Shown here in pieces: positions 35,118 to 45,500 of a DNA stretch of 64,000 nt. The translations under genes and the position numbers were made by a program. The notes under the pieces were generated by a model. That model had not been told where the DNA came from. It did not search any database and saw only the letters and a program-made list of their open reading frames with translations. Within the stretch, counting starts at the first letter, position 1. Every line of letters begins with the position of its first letter. Location of the stretch: assembly GCA_037178625.1 (NCBI GenBank), contig CM074132.1:3162001-3226000 (forward strand). The letters are read 5' to 3'. The DNA comes from Skeletonema tropicum (Eukaryota; Bacillariophyta; Thalassiosirophyceae; Thalassiosirales; Thalassiosiraceae).

Positions 35118-35313
35118 TCACAGGTAGACTTGGCCCGCACGAAATCGGATCTCGTCACACCTGTCTTTCTCCTTCTCTTTCTTCCGGCTTCTCGCATCGC
35201 TCTGGTCGTTAGGGACAGACAGAAGGGATGTTGAGAGAGAGAGAACAGTCATGGACATTGTTCATCAAGCACCAATATCGTGTAGAACAATCCTATAGCT
35301 GTTCATCTTTTTT
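35118..35313 (+). repeat. Split direct repeat A2
   Basis: Copy of the 196-bp block at 29054-29249, sitting directly after B1. A 17-bp C-rich spacer (35314-35330) separates it from B2. Confidence 0.9.
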
Positions 35314-35330
35314 TCCCACCCACCCGACCC

Positions 35331-35520
35331 GGCTGAAACTGCCGAATTTACTTCGGCTTTCGAGGCTGGGTCCAAACTTAGAGTAGTTTGTACCTGATTA
35401 CTAGAGACATCTTTGCATACACATAACGTAGTCTGCAATAAGCAGCTCTAGTACCTCTTTTTCTAGCGTGACAGACCACACAGGAGGACCAAGGCGCGAC
35501 GCCGGTTTTCCGCAGGAAAA
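35331..35520 (+). repeat. Split direct repeat B2, right terminus of the YR element
   Basis: Copy of B1. After CGCAGGAAAA the sequence turns to GTGATAACG, the presumed host flank. This edge is about 220 bp upstream of the PRP19 start codon, so it may contribute promoter or 5' leader sequence. Confidence 0.9.
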
Positions 35521-35739
35521 GTGATAACGATCGTGGTGGTAGAGGCCTTTTTTTGTGGTTCGGCCCATTCTTTTATGTGCCCTGTCTCTGCACATGTGCA
35601 GAGTCCCTCTGAAGAGGACTCCCACATGTGACAGAAGACCTTATGTAGGGTGCCAAGCGCCAAGAAAGCCCCACACATCAACAAACAACCACACCATAGC
35701 TTGATTTGACTTGTGCAATTATTCATTCATTTATCAGCC

Positions 35740-37572
35740 ATGGCATCAAATTCCAACGCCAGCCAAACCTTCACCTGCGCCCTAACCGGCCTCACCCCCC
35801 TCACCGACGCCGTAGTAACCCCCTCCGGGTACATCTGCAGCCGTAAGCTCCTCCTCACCAAACTCTCCGAAAATGGCGGCATGGATCCCTTCGACACATC
35901 TCGTACTTTGGATGAGAGCACACTGGTCGATTTAAATTCCAATTCTTCGTCCGGAGCAGCGGCACCTCCCCGTCCACCGACTGCGACCTCCCTCCCCTCA
36001 TTGCTGACTCAAATCTCGACGGAATTTGACACGGTGTTATTGGAGTTGTATGATACACGTAAATCACTAGAAGAGACGCGTCGTGAATTGAGTTCGGCTT
36101 TGTATCAGAATGATGCAGCCGTGAGAGTTGTGGCGCGGTTGGTACGTGAGAGGGATGAGGCACGAGGTGCATTGGAGGAGTTTTTGGCAAGGGGGGCTGC
36201 TGCTGCTCCTCCTCCTGCTGCTGCTGCCACTAACGGTGGTGGCGAGGAAATCAAGAGGACTGAAAAACGTGCAGCAGCTGCATCAGTTGAAGAGGAGGAG
36301 ACACCCTCTTCCAAAAAACCACGATCTTCCACTTCCACTACAGAAGAAGATCTATCCAAAATCCCACAAGAAACACTCAACACAATGACACAAACCTGGG
36401 AAATCCTCTCTAAAAATCGTCGTACCATTGCCAAAAAATCCAAACGGTCCAAAGAACAGATTGATCAACAGGATAATTTGCTGAAGGAGTCTTTATCTGG
36501 AGAGGAAGGGAAGAAGGTTAATTTGGGTAAGAGTACGGCCAAGGCGGGTGTGTTGTGTGTTGCCAAGATTGGGATTAGTTGTCATTTGAATAATGATGGA
36601 GGAGGAGGAGATGATGAATATATTGTTACTGGGGGACATGATAAACAAGCAATTGTGTACAATGTTACCAGTGGACAGATTGTTGCAACTTTATCAGGAG
36701 CTGGTGGCGATGTTATAGCTGTGAGTGGAATGGTCGTTAGTGATAAAGCTATGTTGGTGGGTACTGGGAGTGCAGATGGGGTGGTGAGGTTGTATTCGGT
36801 ACCAATTAAGAGTGGTGGGGATGATGATGAGGTTCAACTTTTGGGGAGTGAACAGTTGGGGAGAGGAGGTGATGAGGGAGTGGTTGTTCCTGTTAGTGTG
36901 ATTGTCCATTTCTCTTCCACTGCGGAGAATGCTACTATCATTGCGGGTGGATCAAATGGGTCAGTTAATTTATTCAAGTCTTCTGAGTCGGGATTGAAGC
37001 GAATTACCTACCTCAAGTCAGAGGATGGTAATGAATTTTCCTCGGGATGCATTCACCCTGATGGACTCATTTACACTGCCGGAACAACCACGGGTAAATT
37101 GATAATTTACGATCTCAAGACTCAGGCTGTTGCGGGCACCCTCCAAGGTCATGATGGCAATCCCATTAATTGCATCAGTGTATCTGAAAATGGGTACCAC
37201 GTTGCCACCTCATCCTCATCAGGAGAGTCGTCTCCCATTCATATTTGGGACTTGCGCAAGTTGAAATTAAGTGCGACCATTACACCCCCCTCGGAAGTTG
37301 GGACTGTGACTTCTTTGGCATTTGATCCCATGGGATTGTACCTTGCCTATGCGGGAGTAGAGGCGACAAAAGTTTGTGTTGTGAAAGATTGGGATCGTGT
37401 GGTTTGTACATTGAGTAAGACCAAGACGGGTACAAAGGGAAAGAATGCGCCAGCTCCAACTTCTGGTGATGTAATCTGGGGAGGAAAGGGATTTGATAAT
37501 GATGGGGGGAAGGTTTGGGTTGCTGCAGGATGTGATGGTGAGAAGCCGATTCGATTCTGGGGATTTGAATAA
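35740..37572 (+). CDS. PRP19: Pre-mRNA-processing factor 19, U-box E3 ligase (610 aa)
   Basis: Core subunit of the NineTeen complex, which stabilises the activated spliceosome and acts as a ubiquitin ligase. The U-box (about 1-70) starts FTCALTGLTPLTDAVVTPSG. The Prp19 signature follows: PPRPPTATSLPSLLTQI, then the coiled coil with ETRRELSSALYQNDAAVRVV at about 110-130, the tetramerisation part. An Ala/Pro and acidic linker leads to a C-terminal WD40 propeller (about 270-610) with DKQAIVYNVTSGQIVATLSG, GKLIIYDLKTQAVAGTLQGH and HIWDLRK, ending PIRFWGFE. The frame has no intron. The ATG at 35740 is preferred to one nine codons upstream because it opens the U-box. It is slightly longer than animal PRP19 because of the linker. 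The YR element ends just upstream. Confidence 0.95.
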   Translation: MASNSNASQTFTCALTGLTPLTDAVVTPSGYICSRKLLLTKLSENGGMDPFDTSRTLDESTLVDLNSNSSSGAAAPPRPPTATSLPSLLTQISTEFDTVLLELYDTRKSLEETRRELSSALYQNDAAVRVVARLVRERDEARGALEEFLARGAAAAPPPAAAATNGGGEEIKRTEKRAAAASVEEEETPSSKKPRSSTSTTEEDLSKIPQETLNTMTQTWEILSKNRRTIAKKSKRSKEQIDQQDNLLKESLSGEEGKKVNLGKSTAKAGVLCVAKIGISCHLNNDGGGGDDEYIVTGGHDKQAIVYNVTSGQIVATLSGAGGDVIAVSGMVVSDKAMLVGTGSADGVVRLYSVPIKSGGDDDEVQLLGSEQLGRGGDEGVVVPVSVIVHFSSTAENATIIAGGSNGSVNLFKSSESGLKRITYLKSEDGNEFSSGCIHPDGLIYTAGTTTGKLIIYDLKTQAVAGTLQGHDGNPINCISVSENGYHVATSSSSGESSPIHIWDLRKLKLSATITPPSEVGTVTSLAFDPMGLYLAYAGVEATKVCVVKDWDRVVCTLSKTKTGTKGKNAPAPTSGDVIWGGKGFDNDGGKVWVAAGCDGEKPIRFWGFE

Positions 37573-38271
37573 ATTTTTTGGACAGCAGTCCACAGATTCC
37601 AGATGGGATGTTATTGAATGCCAGTAGGATTAAGAGGAAGTGCTACGATTGCAATCTTCTAGTGTTGCTAATCAGTTTTAAGTTATGCATTTTGGGTCAC
37701 GGTATGGTAGGCTGCTAAGATTTGCTGGAACCAACAATCTGACAGAGGGGGGGGGATAAGTACAATATTCGTTACAATCACTTCACTTAGTCATAGATAG
37801 CCTCTGAGAGGACCCATCAGACACCAGAGGTCCGATACTTTCAAATTCCATGAATTATGTAATAACATCCTAGAATACGGACATTAAACTCAAGAAGTAG
37901 TCACCTCAATCTCTTGCCTGAATCAACATACAATTATTTGAGACATGAGAAATATGTGACTGTGGGCTCAGGTTTATTTGCTACGTCTTGCGATCCTGGA
38001 TAGATAACCTTGATTTGATAATACTTATTAGATGATAGTTGAGGTTACCTAACTTTACATCTCATTACATCCCTCATTGTAGCCAGGTACGATTCGCTAC
38101 AACGACGCAGACGAACAATTTGGAAATCGGAGAGTTGTTTCCTCCTGATTAATTCTACGACTACCGGGCAGATCACTCACAAAAACTTCTTGCCCATGCA
38201 GATAGAAATCAAGTATAATATCATGTTGTGGAATTTGCTGTTCATGCTCCATCTCTGTTCGCAAGAAAAAT

Positions 38272-39636
38272 ATGGAGCCAAAACAAAACGATGTCTTGTC
38301 CGGCCGCGGAGCATGTTTCAACCAACACCCTGGCAACAAACACTTTAGGAGGATACTTGATACACATATTGTAAGTCTCAAGCTGTCTCAACCTTCCTCG
38401 TGTCCAGTCGATAATTAAATTTAGGATGCGTTTGCTATCCTTTTCCATCTTTGCACACATGATTATATGACCACAACAGTAACGCTAACTAACGCTCCTT
38501 CAATTTCCAATGAATAATGTCGAACAACCTTTCAATTCAATTCTTCAAAGGACCTCTATACAAAGGGCACCAAGAAACAAAAGATGATTATATCACATGC
38601 CATCGTTGATGCAGTCTACTCATTGGAACCTCCCGATAGATTTCTCAAAAAGTGTGACAACAGTACAATATGGAGAGAACTCTCAAGGAAAGAGGCATCA
38701 AATAAGGCAGCACAAGCAATGGCATATGCTGTCCGAGCTGAGTCGAAATTGAAACCGCAGATTCATGCTGCTTCGCCGCAATCTCATGCCTCGTCCTCAT
38801 CGCATGTGACCAAAGAAAGAAATACAGCGTCCACATCAGCATCTGCAGCTAGTCGACCAAATCCAAATGCGGAAGACATTCCGCGGGGGAATCATGAGTT
38901 AAACCATGATAAGCCCAGTATACAGTAACAATTGCTTCAAAGGCAACAATCTCAATCCAACACTATCCCCTTCACCTCAAATTCTGCTTTCACTGCTCCT
39001 CAGAATGGGGATGGATTGACTTCACTTGCAAGAGCTTACCTGCTCTCTCAGGCACAGATTCAGCAGCAAAATCATCTACAACAGCAACTTCAGCTACGCT
39101 CTCAGTATCTGTTGGGTCAACACACATTGCTGCCGTCTTCTCAACATTCATCATCATCTATCCAATCTTTATCTGATCTGGGAAGAATACCGCCGAGCCT
39201 TGACTTTCTTCGCCTGGAGCAAAACAGCTATGGAGCAGGAGCTCAACAGTCTAGCTCTGTGCATCGTCAAAGCAATGTTAATGGTCTGCACGATGCGAGT
39301 AGTAATTACAACATACCAAACCAGTCAATGTTTAACGCAGCAATCGCTTCACAGCACGGGGCATCGCAACTCCAGGATCAGGAGATGCTACGTAATCTAT
39401 TGATGGCATCTTCCCTTGCAGCTTCTAGCAGCCAGCCCCAGTCACAGCAACTGGGTCTAGCTCAGCGTCGGATAGCACTGCTTCAGCAGAATTTACAGTA
39501 CACTCATCCGAATATTTCCGCACAAGGGGTAGAGGTAGGGTTAAGGGAAGATAATACTGCGCCCGCATTGAATAGAGAGTGGCAGGGGAGGTTGAACGAA
39601 GGGGAGGGTGGAGGTCAACCAAATAGAGGGGGGTAG
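38272..39636 (+). pseudogene. DUF6824 gene copy 1, broken by a nonsense codon
   Basis: Exon 1 is 38272-38370, with a 180-bp intron (GTAAGT...AAAG); exon 2 starts at 38551. The domain is the DUF6824 type: NDVLSGRGACFNQHPGN, then HFRRILDTHI, and after the splice YTKGTKKQKMIISHAIVDAV and PPDRFLKKCDNSTIWRELS. The frame stops at TAA 38926-38928, where copy 2 reads CAA. Downstream (38932-39636) the same Gln-rich frame continues intact, so one transition explains the break. A truncated protein of about 158 aa with the complete domain could still be made; alternatively the locus is decaying. The intact partner is at 43186-44559. Confidence 0.85.
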
Positions 39637-40105
39637 AGGCCCCCACTGTTGATAATAATATTCGATTGCTGCCGTTGTGTTGCGTGGCTTTCATCCGTTC
39701 GGGATTAAAGTGTTGCTGCATTAACATTATCACCTGCCTACCACCCCCGCCCACAACCAATTTCAAACCCAACCAGAGAAGAAGTTTGACGTCTTCTTCG
39801 GGATTTTTTTGCTGTCAATAGTGTAAACACTTCATTACGATAATAATAAAATAGCGACAACTCCAGACAAACTCAGATATAAGACAACGCCATCGAAGAC
39901 TTCCGCCACCAAAACCTGGCTGGAGGCCGGACCCATGATAAAAGTATCGTAAATACGAGTAAGTACTTACTTATGTACCTGGTTCCGTGCTTTTGTTTTC
40001 CTTTGAAGTAAGTACCTACTTTAGGTTTTGTGAGTCGCGCGAGTTAGCGCTCGGCTATCCTTGCGACAAATGAATGTCCGTCAGTTGAAGTAAGGAAATA
40101 CTTAA

Positions 40106-40375
40106 GAGTGTTTTTTTCTTAAAATCCGGTAAAAAGTGGAACTGGGCCTTGACTTTGCCTCTCAATTACTCGCCCCACACTCCACCTACAGCAAAAGCGA
40201 CCGCAGATTATTAAATGGGCGGTCCGCCTATTGTTAATCACTAACTTAACTAATGGATTTGGCCAACAATAGCAATCTCGAATTTTGGGCCTATAGTGGC
40301 GTGTACGTGCCCATGCGACCTGAGTGCCGGTTCCAGATTCTGCGATTTCTACAGGTTTCTTAGAAAAAAACACTC
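40106..40375 (+). mobile_element. 270-bp TTAA-flanked MITE present only in copy 1
   Basis: Terminal inverted repeats GAGTGTTTTTTTCT at both ends, flanked by TTAA at 40102-40105 and 40376-40379. The empty site is preserved in copy 2 (about 45023-45035), where TTAA occurs once in the same flanking sequence. A TTAA target duplication is characteristic of piggyBac-type insertion, but the TIR does not begin with the usual CCC, so the superfamily is uncertain. No coding capacity. Insertion after the duplication, or precise excision from copy 2, explains the polymorphism. Confidence 0.92.
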
Positions 40376-40397
40376 TTAAATAGATAGATAGATTATT

Positions 40398-42531
40398 TTA
40401 GTTGCTACTCTCTAAGTAGGCACTAGTGCCAGTAGAGAAAGGTGAACTTAAACCAGGATGAGCTCGGGCTGGTCCCGAAGGCGCCTGTGGTGCCTTCTGG
40501 GCAGGAATTGGTCGACGGATGTGGAACGCGAAGGCCTTGGTGCAAGCAAGGCCAAACTGCTGGAGGAAGTGAATTTTGGGGGTGGGCGCCGTGTATTTAG
40601 GAATGACCATAGAATTTCTGGTCAGCTGGTTTGGAAGAGGACCAGGAAGAGTTTGCGAGAGGGAGGATGCCATGCGGGGCCGAACTTTGGAGGGAGTCGA
40701 GGTACATCTTTGCAGCTTGGGGCCAGTTGGCTGAGAAGGAGAGTCGTCGAATCGGATCGTCACCGAAAAGGAATCTGCGGAGCATTGGGCCCATGCCGCC
40801 GTAGGGACATATTGCCCACATTTGGAGGTGTTTGGCGTCGGTGTGGAGGGTTCGAAGAACGTCTTCTCTTGACATTGTATTGGTGGTGACAGGACTACTT
40901 CCCATTGTCGTGAACTTCCTCTTCTCTGCGGCTTGTAGACATCGTTCAGCATTGGCTGTATATGATGAAATGTCTTCAAGGGCAGGGGTAGAGGGAGGAT
41001 CAGGGCAATGGTCGATAGTGATGTCAGCGCCGCAAACGGCAAATTGGGACGGTGGGAGGTTGGAGTCCCCAAGTGTGTGACAGGACTGGTACTCGATGTC
41101 GAAGGGCCGGAGAAGGGGTTGTTGAACGATGTGATGAGGAGCTTCAGTTTTTGGACGATGGATGAGGCACTGATGATTCCAGCCGTGGGAAAGACTTGTT
41201 GGAGGGCTGGCTGTAGGCCGTATTCGTTTATGTAGTTATGGGCGGCTTTCTTGCTGATGCGGGTGCAAGAAAGTGATGGCCGTAGATGTCGTGGGTAGTG
41301 CCGCATTTACAGACTGGAGCTGAGGCTGGATGGTAGATGGGGAGGACAAGTTTGCGTTTGAGCATGATGAGGAAATCGAAGTTGCTGAGCCGATGCTTAA
41401 CGTTGTTGCGAGACATGTGGACGAGGGGGTAGGACATGTGTGAAGAAAGTACTCCCGGTAGGATGTGGCGGAGGTGCATGGGAGTCTCATTGTAGATGAG
41501 GTTGGTGGTGGTACAGTTGGTGTGAAGCCGGAGACGGTGCCTTGCGCTATTGATGGATGTGCGGGTGAGGAGGTGATCAATACGTTGGTCGCTGGGAACA
41601 CGGTGGGAGACTGCAATGGAAGCTATTGTTGGGAGGGCGTGTTGGAATCGTTGGAGCGTTAGGGAGGACGGGTTGGAGGCAAGGTTGTACAAGGAGCTGA
41701 TAGAAGAAGGAAGGTGGTAGTTTGGAACTTCTTTGTGAAAATGGATACCTTGCCCAGCAAAGTTGGTTGCTTTGGCCATGGTAAGGACGAAGTCGGGGAT
41801 TGCTCTGGCTCCTGGTCGGTAGAGTCCGAGTCCCCCGGAAGGGATGCCTCCTTGGGCGATGAACAAGGAGTGGGATGGAAATGGGAGGGAAGAGTCGAGG
41901 TTCAGGAGTTGCTTGAAGAAATTGGACATGAGGTGGTTGGTGGCATCAATGAGAGGTCCTTCCCAACCTTCCCAATTGAGGCCTGGCAAGTCGTAGTTGA
42001 GGGGAAGGTGGTGGAAGACGTCATAGCCGAGGAGGTGCGGCAGTTTGTGGATGGTACATTGGACGAAAAGGCGAAGACGAGTTTGGAGGTTGCTCAGAGG
42101 AAGTGAGGTTGTGGGCATCGACAGTTGCAGCGGCGACACATTCAAAGCAGAACTCTCTTGCAAACTTGGCGGATCCTACCGGGGCTCCGAGGAGGCAGAA
42201 GCCTTCAACTTCAACTAGTTCAACAGGAACAGGTGGGTCGATGGGGTTGGAAGCTTTGGAGATGGAGTAGGTGCTGATGATTTGTTGGAGGGACTTGGCG
42301 AGGGCTGTGTTGGAGTGGCGGAGGGATGGTATGGGTGATGAGCCATTCGTAGAAGTGAGGATGCGGGTTTTGAAGGAGTTTAGACGGCATCCTCTGTGGA
42401 GGGCTAATTCATTGAGCTTGGTGAAGAAAAAGTCTAGGTCCAAGAGAGGAATGACGTTGCTGTTATCATCGACGAAGGCTGTGATGATGGAGATCGACCC
42501 GTTGCCGTCGTCTCCGTAGTCGCCATTGAGG
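40398..42531 (-). pseudogene. 5'-truncated non-LTR-type reverse transcriptase relic, copy 1
   Basis: Read on the minus strand: the RT palm motif FVDD (in AFVDDNSNVIPL, about 42460-42480), then GCRLNSFKTRILTST and GFCLLGAPVGSAKFA, then in another frame SNLQTRLRLFVQC, LPHLLGYDVF and a zinc-knuckle-like CKCGTTHDIYGHH. A third frame follows with SKKAAHNYINEYGL, and a later segment has AERCLQAAEKRKFTTMGS. The order matches diatom and other algal RT-like proteins, in which a Cys/His cluster follows the thumb. Frame changes after DAHNLTS and after the Cys/His motif show it is dead. The N-terminal RT motifs are missing because the duplication joint cuts through it. The region 41228-42163 stays open here but is shifted in copy 2. 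Confidence 0.75.
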
Positions 42532-42537
42532 TCTTTA

Positions 42538-45500
42538 CGTTACAATCACTTCATTTAGTCAAAGATAGCCTCTGAGAGGACCCATCAGACACCAAAGGTC
42601 CGATACTTTCAAATTCCATGAATTATGTGATAACATCATAGAATACGGACATTAAACTCAAGAAGTAGTCACCTCAATCTCTTGCCTGAATCAACATACA
42701 ATTATTTGAGACACGAGAAATGTGTGACTGTGGGCTCAGGTTTATTTGCTAAGTCTTGCGATACGCGATCCTTTCTTCTTGCTTTTTTTTTCCTTTCTTT
42801 TTTGGATAGATAACCTTAAGTTGATAATACTCGTGTTGAAGTTACCTAACTTTACATCTCATTACATCCCTCATTGAAGCCAGGTACGATTCGCTACAAC
42901 GACGCAGACGAACAATTTGGAAATCGGAGAGTTGCTTCCTCCTGATTAATTCTACGACTACCGGGCAGATCACGTCACAAAAACTTCTTGCCCATGCAGA
43001 TGAGTGACATCACGCAGCATGTATCATGACGAATTTGCTGTTCACTCTACCAGTTGAAACATCACTAATAATCTACTAATAATCAATAATGTCGTTAAAT
43101 AACTTTATCAACTATTTGGTACTACATACCTCACTCCCACGACATTAATAATAGATGATGCTCCATCTCTGTTCGCAAGAAAAATATGGAGCCAAAACAA
43201 AACGATGTCTTGTCCGGCCGCGGAGCATGTTTCAACCAACACCCTCAACACCCTGGCAACAAACACTTTAGGAGGATACTTGATACACATATTGTAAGTC
43301 TCAAGCTGTCTCAACCTTCCTCGTGTCCAGTCGATAATTAAATTTAGGATGCGTTTGCTATCCTTTTCCATCTTTGCACACATGATTATATGACCACAAC
43401 AGTAACGCTAACTAACGCTCCTTCAATTTCCAATGAATAATGTCGAACAACCTTTCAATTCAATTCTTCAAAGGACCTCTATACAAAGGGCACCAAGAAA
43501 CAAAAGATGATTATATCACATGCCATCGTTGATGCAGTCTACTCATTGGAACCTCCCGATAGATTTCTCAAAAAGTGTGACAACAGTACAATATGGAGAG
43601 AACTCTCAAGGAAAGAGGCATCAAATAAGGCAGCACAAGCAATGGCTTACGCTGTCCGAGCTGAGTCGAAATTGAAACCGCAGATTCATGCTGCTTCGCC
43701 GCAATCTCATGCCTCGTCCTCATCGCATGTGACCAAAGAAAGAAATACAGCGTCCACATCAGCATCTGCAGCTAGTCGACCAAATCCAAATGCGGAAGAC
43801 ATTCCGCGGGGGAATCATGAGTTAAACCATGATAAGCCCAGTATACAGCAACAATTGCTTCAAAGGCAACAATCTCAATCCAACACTATCCCCTTCACCT
43901 CAAATTCTGCTTTCACTGCTCCTCAGAATGGGGATGGATTGACTTCAATTGCAAGAGCTTACCTGCTCTCTCAGGCACAGATTCAGCAGCAAAATCATCT
44001 ACAACAGCAACTTCAGCTACGCTCTCAGTATCTGTTGGGTCAACACACATTGCTGCCGTCTTCTCGACATTCATCATCATCTATCCAATCTTTATCTGAT
44101 CTGGGAAGAATACCGCCGAGCCTTGACTTTCTTCGCCTGGAGCAAAACAGCTATGGAGCAGGAGCTCAACAGTCTAGCTCTGTGCATCGTCAAAGCAATG
44201 TTAATGGTCTGCACGATGCGAGTAGTAATTACAACATACCAAACCAGTCAATGTTTAACGCAGCAATCGCTTCACAGCACGGGGCATCGCAACTCCAGGA
44301 TCAGGAGATGCTACGTAATCTATTGATGGCATCTTCCCTTGCAGCTTCTAGCAGCCAGCCCCAGTCACAGCAACTGGGTCTAGCTCAGCGTCGGATAGCA
44401 CTGCTTCAGCAGAATTTACAGTACACTCATCCGAATATTTCCGCACAAGGGGTAGAGGTAGGGTTAAGGGAAGATAATACTGCGCCCGCATTGAATAGAG
44501 AGTGGCAGGGGAGGTTGAACGAAGGGGAGGGTGGAGGTCAACCAAATAGAGGGGGGTAGAGGCCCCCACTGTTGATAATAATATTCGATTGCTGCCGTTG
44601 TGTTGCGTGGCTTTCATCCGTTCGGGATTAAAGTGTTCCTGCATTAATATTATCACCTGCCTACCACCCCCGCCCACAACCAATTTCAAACCCAACCAGA
44701 GAAGAAGTTTGACGTCTTCTTCGGGATTTTTTTGCTGTCAATAGTGTAAACACTTCATTACGATAATAATAAAATAGCGACAACTCCAGACAAACTCAGA
44801 TATAAGACAACGCCATCGAAGACTTCCGCCACCAAAACCTGGCTGGAGGCCGGACCCATGATATAAAAGTATCGTAAATACGAGTAAGTACTTACTTATG
44901 TACCTGGTTCCGTGCTTTTGTTTTCCTTTGAAGTAAGTACCTACTTTAGGTTTTGTGAGTCGCGCGAGTTAGCGCTCGGCTATCCTTGCGACAAATGAAT
45001 GTCCGTCAGTTGAAGTAAGGAAATACTTAAATAGATAGATAGATTATTTTAGTTGCTACTCTCTAAGTAGGCACTAGTGCCAGTAGAGAAAGGTGAACTT
45101 AAACCAGGATGAGCTCGGGCTGGTCCCGAAGGCGCCTGTGGTGCCTTCTGGGCAGGAATTGGTCGACGGATGTGGAACGCGAAGGCCTTGGTGCAAGCAA
45201 GGCCAAACTGCTGGAGGAAGTGAATTTTGGGGGTGGGCGCCGTGTATTTAGGAATGACCATAGAATTTCTGGTCAGCTGGTTTGGAAGAGGACCAGGAAG
45301 AGTTTGCGAGAGGGAGGATGCCATGCGGGGCCGAACTTTGGAGGGAGTCGAGGTACATCTTTGCAGCTTGGGGCCAGTTGGCTGAGAAGGAGAGTCGTCA
45401 AATCGGATCGTCACCGAAAAGGAATCTGCGGAGCATTGGGCCCATGCCGCCGTAGGGACATATTGCCCACATTTGGAGGTGTTTGGCGTCGGTGTGGAGG

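Larger units (their letters stand above)
29054..35520 (+). mobile_element. Tyrosine-recombinase element with split direct repeats (A1-body-B1-A2-B2), ~6.5 kb
   Basis: A 196-bp block A occurs at 29054-29249 and again at 35118-35313. A 190-bp block B occurs at 34928-35117 and again at 35331-35520. B1 abuts A2 with no gap, and 17 bp separate A2 from B2. The order A1...B1-A2-B2 is the split-direct-repeat arrangement known from PAT, Kangaroo and Ngaro-type YR retrotransposons. A tyrosine recombinase frame (33428-34792) lies just inside B1, as expected. Block pairs read as identical, apart from one base near the start of B, which suggests recent insertion. No target duplication is seen, as expected for recombinase-mediated integration. 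I could not recognise reverse transcriptase or RNase H in the body, so the element may be non-autonomous for reverse transcription or of another type. Its right end is about 220 bp upstream of the PRP19 start codon. Confidence 0.85.
37770..42531 (+). repeat. 4.7-kb tandem segmental duplication, copy 1
   Basis: Starts CGTTACAATCACTTCA and ends in GCCATTGAGG. It aligns along its length with 42538-47171. It carries a DUF6824 gene (+) and an RT relic (-). Private differences from copy 2: a nonsense TAA at 38926, a 270-bp TTAA-flanked insertion at 40106, a shorter and diverged segment before the DUF6824 start (about 38170-38250), and absence of a T-rich insert seen near 42775 in copy 2. Confidence 0.9.

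Noticed and set aside
29054..35313. A1 and A2 as LTRs of a conventional retrotransposon
   Set aside because: A second repeat pair (B1, B2) interleaves with A, there is no TG...CA terminus and no pol polyprotein, and a tyrosine recombinase replaces a DDE integrase.
38242..38460. Minus-strand 72-codon ORF repeated in both duplication units (also 43108-43383)
   Set aside because: It is antisense to DUF6824 exon 1 and its intron.
40106..40375. Firm assignment of the TTAA element to piggyBac
   Set aside because: TTAA duplication fits, but the termini do not start with the usual CCC and no transposase is available; left as unassigned.
40458..40889. Plus-strand ORFs across the RT relics
   Set aside because: Antisense to recognisable RT coding sequence, and conserved only because the whole segment is duplicated.
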